A stretch of DNA of 46,807 bases from an uncultured Bacilli bacterium (lineage in GTDB: Bacteria > Bacillota_I > Bacilli_A > RF39 > UBA660). The DNA lies in assembly GCA_944329445.1 (NCBI GenBank), contig CALVIH010000005.1, forward strand, positions 1 through 46,807, written 5' to 3'. A program made the position numbers and the translations under genes. Below are positions 16,954-25,120 of the stretch, one piece after another. How positions within the stretch are numbered: position 1 is the first letter of the stretch; the number at the start of each line of letters is the position of its first letter. Below the pieces are notes generated by a model. It was not told where the DNA came from. It saw nothing but the letters and a program-made list of their open reading frames with translations, and did not search any database.

Positions 16954-18747
16954 TTATTCATCTACTTTTAAAACTGATAAGAACGCTTCTTGTGGTACGT
17001 CTACGTTTCCAACTCTCTTCATTCTTTTCTTACCTTCTTTTTGCTTTTCTAATAATTTTCTTTTACGACTTACGTCTCCCCCATAACATTTTGCAAGTAC
17101 GTTTTTCTTTAACGCTTTAATATCGCTTCTTGCAATTACCTTAGTGCCTATTACCGCTTGGATTGGAACTTCAAAAAGTTGTCTTGGAATAAGTTTCTTT
17201 AAGTTCTCAACGATCATTTTACCTCGCTCGTAGGCAAAATCCTTATGTGTTATGGTAGATAAAGCATCAACCGCATCACCATTAATTAAAATATCCATTT
17301 TAACCAAATTACTAGGTTTATAACCCGTTACCTCATAATCGAACGATGCATAACCTTTGGTGTAACTTTTTAATTTATCGAAGAAATCATAAACCACTTC
17401 TGATAAAGGGAGTTCATAATGAATATTTACCCTGGTACTATTAATGTAATCCATGTTTAAGTAATTACCACGCTTATCCTGACACAACTCCATAACGGAG
17501 CCAATGTAATCACCCGGAACAAATATATTGGTTTTGATATAAGGTTCCCTTATCTCTTTTATCTTTGCTCTATCTGGCATTTCGTTTGGATTATCAACCA
17601 GTATTTCCTCACCATCAGTCTTGGTTACTTCGTAAACAACGGACGGGCTAGTCGCAATAATATCAATCCCAAATTCCCTTTCGATTCTTTCTTCCGTAAC
17701 GTCCATATGAAGCATTCCTAAAAAGCCACACCTAAATCCAAAACCTAAAGCCGTTGATGTTTCTGGTTCAAAAGATAAGGCAGCGTCATTTAGTTTTAGT
17801 TTTTCTAAAGCATCACGTAAGTCCGTGTATTTATTTGATTCTATTGGATATAACCCACAAAAAACCATTGGTTTCATTGGTTTATACCCTGGAAGTAAAG
17901 TCCCTGGATTCTTTACGCTTGTTATCGTGTCACCAACCTTTATGTCACTAACACTTTTAATCGAAGCACATAAATATCCGACTTCACCAGCAGAAAGCAT
18001 TTTTACCTTTTTTTCCTTTGGATCATGTTTCCCTAGCTCGGTAACTTCGTATTCAGCACCAGAAGAAACCATCTTTATTTTATCACCAACACATACCTTA
18101 CCATTAACTATTCTGGTCCATATAATCGCTCCACGATATGATTCGTAAAAGCTATCAAAAATAAGGGCCTGTAAAGGGGCTTTATCGTCACCAGTTGGAG
18201 CCGGAATTCTTTTTACTATCGCGTCTAATAATTCATCTATTCCATAGCCAGTTTTTGCACTGGTTAAAATTATTTCTTCTTCTTTAAAACCGAAGGTATC
18301 GATTATTTCTTTTTTTACTTTTATAACGTCCGCATTAGGTAAATCTATTTTATTAATTATCGGAATTATCGTTAAATTGTTTTCAAGCGCCAAGTAAAGG
18401 TTTGCAAGTGTTTGGGCCTCTATTCCTTGAGCTGCATCAACAACTAAAATAGCTCCCTCACAAGCCGCTAGACTCCTTGAAACCTCGTAAGAAAAATCTA
18501 CGTGACCTGGTGTATCAATCAAATGAAACAAATAATCTTCACCATCTTTTTTGTATGATAACTCAACGGCGTTTAACTTTATTGTTATTCCACGTTCACG
18601 TTCTAAGTCCATTGAATCTAAAAGCTGTTCTTTAAGTTCTCTTTTAGTTACCGCTTCTGTTTTCTCCATTATTCTATCAGCTAGCGTAGACTTCCCATGA
18701 TCTATGTGTGCAATAATACTAAAGTTTCTTATGTTATTCATATTCAT
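16954..18747 (-). CDS. lepA: Ribosome back-translocating GTPase LepA (EF-4)
   Basis: EF-4 binds stalled ribosomes and can reverse translocation. The G domain shows [10 protein letters not shown], the switch region [16 protein letters not shown] and NKIDLP. The EF-G-like domains and the LepA-specific C-terminus ([23 protein letters not shown]) follow. The 597-residue length is normal. I choose ATG 18747, with AGGTGA 6 bases upstream; the GTG at 18756 is part of that site. It has an extended -10 promoter just upstream. Together with hemW, spoIIP and gpr it keeps Bacillus gene order. Confidence 0.96.
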   Translation of the reverse strand: MNMNNIRNFSIIAHIDHGKSTLADRIMEKTEAVTKRELKEQLLDSMDLERERGITIKLNAVELSYKKDGEDYLFHLIDTPGHVDFSYEVSRSLAACEGAILVVDAAQGIEAQTLANLYLALENNLTIIPIINKIDLPNADVIKVKKEIIDTFGFKEEEIILTSAKTGYGIDELLDAIVKRIPAPTGDDKAPLQALIFDSFYESYRGAIIWTRIVNGKVCVGDKIKMVSSGAEYEVTELGKHDPKEKKVKMLSAGEVGYLCASIKSVSDIKVGDTITSVKNPGTLLPGYKPMKPMVFCGLYPIESNKYTDLRDALEKLKLNDAALSFEPETSTALGFGFRCGFLGMLHMDVTEERIEREFGIDIIATSPSVVYEVTKTDGEEILVDNPNEMPDRAKIKEIREPYIKTNIFVPGDYIGSVMELCQDKRGNYLNMDYINSTRVNIHYELPLSEVVYDFFDKLKSYTKGYASFDYEVTGYKPSNLVKMDILINGDAVDALSTITHKDFAYERGKMIVENLKKLIPRQLFEVPIQAVIGTKVIARSDIKALKKNVLAKCYGGDVSRKRKLLEKQKEGKKRMKRVGNVDVPQEAFLSVLKVDE

Positions 18748-18765
18748 AAACTTCACCTAGTAAGT

Positions 18766-18774
18766 ATTATATCA
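18766..18774 (-). promoter_or_regulatory. Extended -10 promoter of lepA
   Basis: Minus strand TGATATAAT, an extended -10 with a perfect TATAAT, 19 bases before the start. It lies between the trpS terminator and lepA, and no clear -35 is seen. Confidence 0.6.
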
Positions 18775-18781
18775 AATAAAT

Positions 18782-18812
18782 AAAAAAAAGTCTTATTTAA
18801 CTTAAGACTTTT
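18782..18812 (-). terminator. Intrinsic terminator of trpS
   Basis: The minus strand has AAAAGTCTTA / TAAGACTTTT (10 bp with 7-base loop) followed by eight T. It begins directly after the trpS stop codon. Confidence 0.85.
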
Positions 18813-19856
18813 CTATTCAAAATAATTAAGCATCATAGCCTTTTTAACTTCTTTTAATGTTTCACTAGCTTTTTTTCTTGCTTTTAAAGTTCCCTTTCTT
18901 AGTATTTCATATACTTTTTCAGGTTCTTTAGCAAGTTCTTCTCTTCTTTGTCTTATTGGTCTTAATTCTTCTTGTAATACATCATTTAAGAACCTTTTTA
19001 TTTTCATATCACCTAAACCACCACGTCTATAGTGATCCTTTAACTCGTCTAAGTTTTTATATTCAGGTAAGAATTTTTCAAAAGAATCTTCTTTACAAAA
19101 TATATCTAAATAAGTAAATACCACGTTACCTTCTACTTTACCTGGATCTTCTACTTTAATATGATTTGGGTCAGTATACATACTGAAAACTTTTTTCTTA
19201 ACTTCTTCTTCAGAATCTTTTAGATATATACAATTACCAAGTGATTTGCTCATCTTAGCATTACCATCAATTCCAATTAATCTTCTAGCGCTTTCATTTT
19301 CAGGTAACACAGCTTCTGGTTCAACTAAAGTATCTCCATAAATAGAATTAAACTTCCTTACTATTTCTCTTGCTTGTTCTAGCATTGGTAATTGATCATC
19401 ACCAACTGGAACAATATTTGCTTTGAAAGCCGTTATATCAGCCGTTTGAGAAACAGGATAAGTAAAGAAACCGGCTGGAATGCTTTCTTCAAAACCTCTC
19501 ATTTTTATTTCTTCTTTTACCGTTGGATTTCTATGTAATCTTGCAACAGTGACTAAATTCATGTAATAAAACGTTAACTCTGTTAATTCAGAAACTTCAG
19601 ATTGAATAAAAATATTTACTTTTTCTGGATTAAGCCCACAAGCTAAGTAATCTAATGCTACTTCAAATACGTTATCTTTTACTTTCTTTGGATTATCAAA
19701 ATTATCTGTTAGAGCTTGGGCATCTGCTAAAAAGACGTACATTTCATCATAATTTCCTTCGTTTTGTAATTTTACTCTGTTTTTTAGTGATCCAACATAA
19801 TGGCCAATATGTAAAGGACCTGTTGGTCTATCTCCTGTTAATATAATATTTTTCAT
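18813..19856 (-). CDS. trpS: Tryptophanyl-tRNA synthetase
   Basis: This class I aminoacyl-tRNA synthetase charges tRNA-Trp. The HIGH signature is at [11 protein letters not shown] near the N-terminus and KMSKS is at [10 protein letters not shown]. The Trp-binding segments ([22 protein letters not shown]) agree with the bacterial family, as does the 347-residue length. ATG 19856 is chosen because AGGAAGG lies about 9 bases upstream; ATG 19865 directly abuts that site. The gene is controlled by a T-box riboswitch in its 5' leader and is a single transcription unit inserted between lepA and the yqxA-spoIIP pair. Confidence 0.96.
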   Translation of the reverse strand: MKNIILTGDRPTGPLHIGHYVGSLKNRVKLQNEGNYDEMYVFLADAQALTDNFDNPKKVKDNVFEVALDYLACGLNPEKVNIFIQSEVSELTELTFYYMNLVTVARLHRNPTVKEEIKMRGFEESIPAGFFTYPVSQTADITAFKANIVPVGDDQLPMLEQAREIVRKFNSIYGDTLVEPEAVLPENESARRLIGIDGNAKMSKSLGNCIYLKDSEEEVKKKVFSMYTDPNHIKVEDPGKVEGNVVFTYLDIFCKEDSFEKFLPEYKNLDELKDHYRRGGLGDMKIKRFLNDVLQEELRPIRQRREELAKEPEKVYEILRKGTLKARKKASETLKEVKKAMMLNYFE

Positions 19857-19950
19857 AATTATCATCCTTCCTTTTTATATATTATTTATTTTTTAATTTA
19901 AATATAAATACACCATCGTTTGTATAACATTTCTATCAACTCCTTATATT

Positions 19951-20187
19951 TAAAAAACTCCTATCCCATAACTAGGATAAGAGTTTTATTCTTACTTTTA
20001 ATGCCACCTAAATACGTACTAACATACATATGTTACAAGGTAACGGGTAACAACCGTGATAGCCTACTTATTTTTTCAGTATCCACTTGCAAGTCCATTT
20101 ACTAAAACTCATATATGATTTTACATCAACCAATCACTTTCTTTAATACTTGTTTTAGCTACTACTCTTGCGCATTGCTTTAAATAT
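19951..20187 (-). promoter_or_regulatory. tRNA-Trp T-box riboswitch upstream of trpS
   Basis: This about 240-nt untranslated leader senses uncharged tRNA-Trp and switches a terminator. Stem I is closed by GCAAG / CTTGC. It contains the AGAGTAGTA-type motif, the distal GATTGGTTGATG loop, and the specifier TGG (complement of 20095-20097) followed by A. The antiterminator bulge reads AGGTGGCA; its UGGC (complement of 20003-20006) complements the GCCA 3' end of tRNA-Trp. The terminator is a 13-bp stem (AAAACTCTTATCC / GGATAGGAGTTTT, plus 19954-19987) followed by T. Specifier and discriminator complementarity agree on Trp, matching the downstream gene. Confidence 0.93.
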
Positions 20188-20193
20188 ATTTAA

Positions 20194-20222
20194 ATTATAT
20201 ATGAATTAAATTACTTTGTCAA
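20194..20222 (-). promoter_or_regulatory. Full-consensus promoter of the T-box/trpS unit
   Basis: Minus strand TTGACA (complement of 20217-20222), exactly 17 bases, TATAAT (complement of 20194-20199). The -35 hexamer lies inside the last codons of the upstream nucleoside deoxyribosyltransferase gene. Confidence 0.9.
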
Positions 20223-20681
20223 ATCATGTTTTAAACGTTTTACGCAAGCGTCAAAATCGCCTTCTACTATGTTAACGGATTCCGCAATCATTAGGTTTAT
20301 TGGTTTACCAAAATCTTCTACGTTATATCCATCGCTATCTTTATAGCCAATTTTTTCTATCATACTTCTGGCATCATCTATGTACCCATATAAAATTTTA
20401 CCGCTAGCATAACCATAACCTAGTTCAAAAGCGGTTCCATCATCCATTGTTTGACCTCTAAAGTTATTTAGGTTTGCAACTATTATATCACTTTCATTTA
20501 TTAATCCTACGTTACCTTTAAATATCAAATCTGATCTACTAAATGTGTTATCCAAAGGATAAAGACCAACAAATCCATATAACTTACAAATCTCTTTATA
20601 TTTATTTCCAACATCGATTGCGTCATCTTTAAACACATCGAATCCTGCAATATAAATTTTTTGGTTTTGATTATTAGCCAT
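20211..20681 (-). CDS. Nucleoside 2-deoxyribosyltransferase
   Basis: This enzyme swaps the base on 2'-deoxyribonucleosides (purine and pyrimidine salvage). The N-terminal IYIAGFDVF strand, the NESDIIVANLNNFRG segment and the catalytic Glu in MDDGTAFELGYGYASGK are hallmarks of the family. The length of 156 residues is typical. ATG 20681 is taken, with GAGGTG about 9 bases upstream; the GTG at 20693 belongs to that site. It is monocistronic from an extended -10 promoter. It lies between yqxA and trpS, where Bacillus has no such gene. Confidence 0.92.
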   Translation of the reverse strand: MANNQNQKIYIAGFDVFKDDAIDVGNKYKEICKLYGFVGLYPLDNTFSRSDLIFKGNVGLINESDIIVANLNNFRGQTMDDGTAFELGYGYASGKILYGYIDDARSMIEKIGYKDSDGYNVEDFGKPINLMIAESVNIVEGDFDACVKRLKHDLTK

Positions 20682-20709
20682 AACTTTATACACCTCTTTT
20701 TATACTTAC

Positions 20710-20718
20710 ATTATAACA
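20710..20718 (-). promoter_or_regulatory. Extended -10 promoter of the deoxyribosyltransferase gene
   Basis: Minus strand TGTTATAAT, an extended -10 about 30 bases before the start codon. Confidence 0.55.
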
Positions 20719-20735
20719 TTGTTTTTAAAGAAATT

Positions 20736-21062
20736 CTATTCATTCATAACCTTGTCAATTCCGCCAAACACCTTGTTCATGGTCCATTTAAAACCTTGTG
20801 CAAATGCTTTAGAGGTAAAAAGTCCAAATGAAGATACAGTATTATCATAATCTTTTTGCATGTTAACAACGTAATTTTCAACCTTTATTTCTTTTCCATT
20901 TTTTACATCTTCTTCAAATTTTTCTATGCTTTCTTCTGTAAGTGAAGTTTTTTTGTTGTTCAAATCCTCATAGTAGCCTCCAGCTTGGGCAAAATATAAT
21001 ACTAAAAAAGCGAAAAACAAAAACCAAATAAAACCATGAAATATTTTTTTATAACTAATCAT
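20736..21062 (-). CDS. YqxA-like (DUF3679-type) small membrane protein
   Basis: A 108-residue protein with one N-terminal membrane segment (about residues 9-27, FHGFIWFLFFAFLVLYFAQAG), a charged middle (EESIEKFEEDVKNGKEIKVEN) and an amphipathic C-terminal helix (SKAFAQGFKWTMNKVFGGIDKVM). It overlaps the end of spoIIP by ATGA (stop TGA and start ATG shared), so it is translationally coupled. In Bacillus the gene in this position is yqxA, also a short membrane protein. The assignment rests mainly on synteny and general similarity. A role in sporulation engulfment alongside SpoIIP is inference. Confidence 0.65.
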   Translation of the reverse strand: MISYKKIFHGFIWFLFFAFLVLYFAQAGGYYEDLNNKKTSLTEESIEKFEEDVKNGKEIKVENYVVNMQKDYDNTVSSFGLFTSKAFAQGFKWTMNKVFGGIDKVMNE

Positions 21063-21985
21063 ATGATACCTCTTACGTACTCGATTATCGATTCATGTAT
21101 TACGTTTATCGTGTTTAGCACCTCTTCTTTGGTATTGTCTTTTCCGCCGACCTCAATTAAAAATACATTTTCAGAAACATCCTGGTTATAAACTCCGTTG
21201 TATCCTTTTCCACCATGTAAGGCAAGTCCTCTTGAGATTCCAGGAACCTTACTTTTTATTATTTCATTTAGTTTTTCTGCGTTTTTCTTATTATTTTGAT
21301 TACCAGGATTATCCGTTCCAACAACAAATAATACCTTAGCATAATTTTTACCTCCGTATGTTAAAGTACTTATTTCTTTCGATACCGAGTCTCTATGAAT
21401 ATCAAAGAAATAAGTTATGTTTGGATACTTGCCTCGTGCTTCATCTAAATATTTTCTGGAAGCTACGTATGACTTATAATACTTTAAGTTATTTGTATCC
21501 AAAAACGTCTTGATACTTTGTTCTTCAAGGTAAGTACTAAACCCTGAATTATTTAACTTGTCCGTTAAAACCTTAGCAGCGTCATAAATACTATAATTAT
21601 CATAAGCTTCAGTTTGGTGTGTGTTATAAACGTAAATGATTGGATTATTAAGATCAACCGAAGTCTTTTCTTCCGTATTTTTGGTTTGGTTAACTTGTTT
21701 TACATCAGCTTTGGTCTCACTTTTTTCACTACTTACACTTTTTACGTTTTCGTTTAATAAACTAACTGGATTATTAATTATCTTATCAACTTTTTTAACA
21801 ATTTCTTTTTTCATGTTAAAATCAATGTAGTTAACGTCTTCTTGTAAAATGGTATTTTTTAACTGATTATCTTTCAAATACTTAACCATGAACATGTACG
21901 CGAAAAAGAAAAAGAACGTAAAAAGAAATAACCTAACCTTCTTTCTGTTTTTTTTAGACGTTTTTTTAGCTTTAAATGCCTTCAT
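21059..21985 (-). CDS. spoIIP: Stage II sporulation protein P (cell-wall amidase)
   Basis: SpoIIP is a membrane-anchored amidase/endopeptidase that thins septal peptidoglycan during engulfment with SpoIID and SpoIIM. Here a basic N-terminus and one membrane segment (about 18-37) precede a low-complexity linker and the catalytic domain from about residue 115. That domain shows IIYVYNTHQTEAYDNYSIYDAA, FFDIHRDS, and YNQDVSENVFLIEVGGKDNTKEE, all hallmarks of the family including the metal-binding His and Glu. The 308-residue length is slightly short. ATG has a GGTGAT site. It ends in TGA, the only TGA stop among the confident genes, overlapping yqxA. Confidence 0.92.
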   Translation of the reverse strand: MKAFKAKKTSKKNRKKVRLFLFTFFFFFAYMFMVKYLKDNQLKNTILQEDVNYIDFNMKKEIVKKVDKIINNPVSLLNENVKSVSSEKSETKADVKQVNQTKNTEEKTSVDLNNPIIYVYNTHQTEAYDNYSIYDAAKVLTDKLNNSGFSTYLEEQSIKTFLDTNNLKYYKSYVASRKYLDEARGKYPNITYFFDIHRDSVSKEISTLTYGGKNYAKVLFVVGTDNPGNQNNKKNAEKLNEIIKSKVPGISRGLALHGGKGYNGVYNQDVSENVFLIEVGGKDNTKEEVLNTINVIHESIIEYVRGII

Positions 21986-22034
21986 ATTATCACCGAGTTT
22001 AAAATAACATAATTAGTCCGTTATAATTGTCGAA

Positions 22035-22067
22035 GCAAAGAAAAAACACTTCAAATTAAGTGCTTTT
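22035..22067 (-). terminator. Terminator of the 217-residue gene, overlapping its stop
   Basis: Minus strand AAAAGCACTT / AAGTGTTTTT (10 bp, one G-U pair, 6-base loop) followed by TTTTTTC. The stem starts within the TAA stop codon. Confidence 0.8.
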
Positions 22068-22719
22068 ATAAACCAAACGAAATATTTTTTACGCGACTAA
22101 CAGTTTCATCATAAACTTTATCAAGCTTACAATTATCGGCATAGTTAAGCTTACCCATTAGTCTTAGTATATCTTCGGACGTAGCTTTTTCACCTAATTC
22201 CGTAATTGCTCTTAAATAAAGGATGCTAGTTTGATTATCAAATAGTTTTCTATGGTTGTTATAGCATTTACTATCGATTTCGAATATTGGGCATTCACCT
22301 ATTGATATTGCATCGCCTATTTTTATTTTATCGCCTTTTTCTATTCTTAACGGATAAACACTATCTTTTTGACAATTTAACGCAAAAAGTCCACCACAAT
22401 TCACACACTTATAAACCGATAATTCATAAGTATTCTCCCTCATTAATTGTACTCTTTTTAGTTTTTCACTTTGTAGGTTAGAATACAATACTGGATTATC
22501 AGAAACTAGTACGTGAGCGCAATTAGAATCAGCACCACTTTTAAAAGAAGTTTCCAAGTCAGCGTCATTTCTTAACCTATTTTGAATATCATTTAGCTCT
22601 TCTTTTATTTTTTCCTCTTCTAGAATGCTTAGACAAGGCCCACCAGAAAATCTATCAAGTTTATTTTTTAAATCTTCCGCTTTCTTTAATCTTTCTATGT
22701 TTTCTTTTGTTGCAAACAT
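22066..22719 (-). CDS. Uncharacterised protein with a possible zinc ribbon
   Basis: I do not recognise this 217-residue soluble protein. The first 60 residues are charged and helical (ENIERLKKAEDLKNKL, KIKEELNDIQNRLRND), probably a coiled coil. Around residues 104-115, YKCVNCGGLFALNC gives CxxC plus a third Cys, and an earlier CAHV supplies Cys and His, consistent with a small zinc site. The C-terminal third is helical. ATG 22719 has GAGGTGG upstream; a longer frame start at 22752 would run through the promoter. It sits between spoIIP and gpr, adjacent in Bacillus, with its own promoter and terminator. Confidence 0.75.
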   Translation of the reverse strand: MFATKENIERLKKAEDLKNKLDRFSGGPCLSILEEEKIKEELNDIQNRLRNDADLETSFKSGADSNCAHVLVSDNPVLYSNLQSEKLKRVQLMRENTYELSVYKCVNCGGLFALNCQKDSVYPLRIEKGDKIKIGDAISIGECPIFEIDSKCYNNHRKLFDNQTSILYLRAITELGEKATSEDILRLMGKLNYADNCKLDKVYDETVSRVKNISFGL

Positions 22720-22743
22720 CAAAACCACCTCTTTTACAAGAGT

Positions 22744-22772
22744 ATTATACATTAATCTATATGTTGTGTAAA
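22744..22772 (-). promoter_or_regulatory. Promoter of the 217-residue gene
   Basis: Minus strand TTTACA (complement of 22767-22772), 17-base spacer, TATAAT (complement of 22744-22749). The -35 lies in the last codons of gpr. Confidence 0.7.
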
Positions 22773-23764
22773 CTATGATTTACCGCATAACTTATTATGT
22801 CACTTAATTTTTCAACTACAAAATCAACTTCCTTTGGAGTTACCATAAGATTATATCCAATTGGTGTTAATACTTCGTAAGTTAAGTTCTTTAATTCTTC
22901 TTCACTTAGGGTACCAACAAGACCAAGGAGCGTTTTTTTATCTTCGTTACTTACCTTGACTTCTTCTTTTAAATAATTTACCGGATGATTTATAAACTTA
23001 GATACCTTCTTTTTTGAAAAATTTTTATTATATGTATAATTTTTTATCATATAATTAATTGTATCCGCGACAATAACAACCGCATCAACCACCGTTGGAA
23101 CCCCAATGGCAAGAACGGGAATACCGAGCGTTTCTTTTGATATTTCTTTTCTTTTGTTTCCAATTCCACTTCCTGGTGTTATACCGGCATTCGAAACCTG
23201 AATGCTTTTATTTACTCTTGATATCGAACTGGATGCTAAAGCATCTACCAAAATAACCAAATCTGGCCTTACTTTTTCAACTACTCCTTTTATGTAGTCT
23301 AGTGTTTCTATTCCGGTTGTACCAGTTACGCCAGGGTAAAAAGCCGAAACGCAAGAAAGATTATCATCAACGTCAACTCCCATATCATAAAAATGATTGG
23401 TAACAATTATCTTGTCGGTTACGAATGGGCCTAAGGCATCAGGAGTGGATTTTACGTTACCTAAACCTATTACCATCGTTTTATAACATTTTTTATATCC
23501 TACTTTTTTAAGCATCTTTTGAAACTCAACGGTAAACACATTTGCTACTTCTTTTTTAGCATCATCATCCGTTATATCACTAAATTCAAGGGTCAAATAA
23601 GTACCTGGTTTTTTGCCGATGACGTTTTTTTCATCTAGTTCCGTCCAAGAGATTTTAACATTACCAGAATTGTAAGTATCACTTTTTAAACTTTTTTCAT
23701 TTTCGGTTAGATCAATAACCATGTCCGTTCTTATTTCATAATTTTTCAAGTCTATTTTATGCAT
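22757..23764 (-). CDS. gpr: Spore germination protease GPR
   Basis: GPR is the A25-family protease that degrades small acid-soluble spore proteins during germination, made as a zymogen in the forespore. The propeptide-region motif IRTDMVIDL lies at residues 12-20. Conserved blocks follow: GLGNVKSTPDALGPFV, PGVTGTTGIETLDYIKGV, LVDALASSSISRVNKSIQ, GSGIGNKRKEISKETLG, and IPVLAIGVPTVVDAV. The length of 335 residues is shorter than in Bacillus (about 370). ATG is preceded by AGGTGAT. It is divergent from rpsT, as in Bacillus. Its presence implies that the organism makes, or recently made, endospores with SASPs. Confidence 0.96.
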   Translation of the reverse strand: MHKIDLKNYEIRTDMVIDLTENEKSLKSDTYNSGNVKISWTELDEKNVIGKKPGTYLTLEFSDITDDDAKKEVANVFTVEFQKMLKKVGYKKCYKTMVIGLGNVKSTPDALGPFVTDKIIVTNHFYDMGVDVDDNLSCVSAFYPGVTGTTGIETLDYIKGVVEKVRPDLVILVDALASSSISRVNKSIQVSNAGITPGSGIGNKRKEISKETLGIPVLAIGVPTVVDAVVIVADTINYMIKNYTYNKNFSKKKVSKFINHPVNYLKEEVKVSNEDKKTLLGLVGTLSEEELKNLTYEVLTPIGYNLMVTPKEVDFVVEKLSDIISYAVNHSLHNI

Positions 23765-23871
23765 AAAATTATCACCTAGTTATATTTTTACCAAAAATAG
23801 TAATTATTATTGATTTTTTATATTTTTTTTGATAAACTATAAGAAGTTATACGACGCCAGGAGGTGAAAAA

Positions 23872-24114
23872 ATGCCAAATATTAAAAGCGCTAAAAAAAG
23901 GGTTAAGGTAACCGAAACAAAGCATGAATCAAACATCGGACCTAAGGGTGCTATGAAAAAAGCCGTTAAAAAAGTAGAAAAAGATGCAAGCGTAGAAAAC
24001 CTAAAAACCGCTAACAAAAGAATTGATAAAGCGTGCAACAAAGGAATTATAACTAGCAACAAAGCGTCTCGTTTAAAATCAAGATTAGCTAAAAAAGTAA
24101 ATGAAACGAAGTAA
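23872..24114 (+). CDS. rpsT: Ribosomal protein S20
   Basis: S20 is an early-binding 30S protein. The start MPNIKSAKKRVKVTE, the body of basic helices and the ending NKASRLKSRLAKKVNET are characteristic; 80 residues is typical. The ribosome-binding site AGGAGGTG is strong. It is divergent from gpr and ends in an intrinsic terminator. A minus-strand frame over the same bases is a shadow. Confidence 0.97.
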   Translation: MPNIKSAKKRVKVTETKHESNIGPKGAMKKAVKKVEKDASVENLKTANKRIDKACNKGIITSNKASRLKSRLAKKVNETK

Positions 24115-24131
24115 TTATACTTCTTTTTTTT
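24108..24131 (+). terminator. Terminator of rpsT, containing its stop
   Basis: GAAGTA / TACTTC with an ATTA loop followed by eight T. The TAA stop of rpsT lies within the 5' arm and loop. Confidence 0.85.
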
Positions 24132-24140
24132 ATGCATTAT

Positions 24141-24149
24141 TGGTATAAT
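24141..24149 (+). promoter_or_regulatory. Extended -10 promoter of the transglutaminase-like gene
   Basis: TGGTATAAT, an extended -10 with perfect TATAAT, 16 bases before the start codon and directly after the rpsT terminator. Confidence 0.65.
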
Positions 24150-24164
24150 AATTATGGTGATGAT

Positions 24165-25097
24165 ATGAATATTAAAAAACTTATAAAAATAGCAATAACG
24201 GTTATTATCATAGTCATATTATTTCTTTTGGTAAAAGATAATTACTACTTAATAACAAATAAAATAGAATACCTATATGCTAAATATATAGGGCCTGACA
24301 TTAGGCAAACCTTAACTGATAACGAATATCGAAAAAAAGAAAATTATGAATACGTAAAAATAGATACTGATACAACCATAAAAAGTAAAAACGAAGCAAA
24401 AAACATGCTATATACGTTTTTAGATGCAGGATGGCAAGAGTACATGGTAAAGTGTGATCCCGATTACTTAACTTGCGTTGATGATATAAAGCAAATGGTT
24501 CAAAATAACACTTATTTAACAGATTTAGGTAACTACGTACACCCGTTCAATACGTTTGAAAGTGTAAACACCACCTTTACTTCTAGTGGTAAAGTAACCC
24601 TAAAGAAAGAAAATAGGTATTCAGATGAACAAATAGAAGAACTTAATAAAAAAGTGGAGCAAATATTTAGCGAAAACTATGACAAGAGCAAAAACATCCG
24701 TGAAAACATAAAGATATTTCATGACTACATAATAAACCATACTAAGTATGACACAAATAACACTACTGGTGTTTCTGACATAAACTCAAGCACGGCCTAT
24801 GGTGTGTTATTCGAAGGCGTTGGAATATGTAGTGGTTATACTGATGCTATGCAACTTTTCCTAGAAAAATTAAACGTTAAGAACTATCGTATATCATCAA
24901 GTACCCACATTTGGAACTTGGTTTACGTTGAAGGAAAGTGGCTTCACCTAGACTTAACGTGGGATGATCCAATAATGAGTGATGGTTCTGACGCATTAGA
25001 AGATGATTATTTCCTAATAGACACAAACACCCTACTTTCAAAGGAAGATAACGAGCATAACTTTGATGAAAACATATACATAGAAGCAAAAAAATAA
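24165..25097 (+). CDS. Membrane-anchored transglutaminase-like protein
   Basis: A 310-residue protein with an N-terminal membrane segment (about residues 5-25, IKIAITVIIIVILFLLV) and an extracytoplasmic transglutaminase-core domain. The Cys-His-Asp triad is visible in VGICSGYTDAMQLFL (Cys), SSSTHIWNLV (His) and LHLDLTWDDP (Asp). These bacterial domains act as cysteine proteases or cross-linkers, often on surface proteins; the substrate is unknown. ATG 24165 has GGTGAT 5 bases upstream, and an earlier ATG at 24132 would place the promoter inside the gene. It is convergent with a TasA-like surface protein gene and shares its terminator. Confidence 0.85.
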   Translation: MNIKKLIKIAITVIIIVILFLLVKDNYYLITNKIEYLYAKYIGPDIRQTLTDNEYRKKENYEYVKIDTDTTIKSKNEAKNMLYTFLDAGWQEYMVKCDPDYLTCVDDIKQMVQNNTYLTDLGNYVHPFNTFESVNTTFTSSGKVTLKKENRYSDEQIEELNKKVEQIFSENYDKSKNIRENIKIFHDYIINHTKYDTNNTTGVSDINSSTAYGVLFEGVGICSGYTDAMQLFLEKLNVKNYRISSSTHIWNLVYVEGKWLHLDLTWDDPIMSDGSDALEDDYFLIDTNTLLSKEDNEHNFDENIYIEAKK

Positions 25098-25119
25098 ACC
25101 ATTTTTATCGGTTTATTTT
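25091..25119. terminator. Bidirectional terminator between convergent genes
   Basis: A 10-bp stem (AAAATAAACC / GGTTTATTTT, 9-base loop) with A and T runs on both sides serves the transglutaminase-like gene (plus) and the surface-protein gene (minus). It contains the plus gene's stop codon. Confidence 0.85.
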
Positions 25120-25120
25120 T

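Noticed and set aside
21059-21064. UGA read as Trp
   Set aside because: All other genes are full length under the standard code, Trp uses TGG, and the spoIIP TGA makes a normal ATGA overlap with the next gene.
23847-24137. 96-codon minus-strand frame over rpsT
   Set aside because: S20 on the plus strand is unmistakable; the other frame is its hydrophobic shadow.
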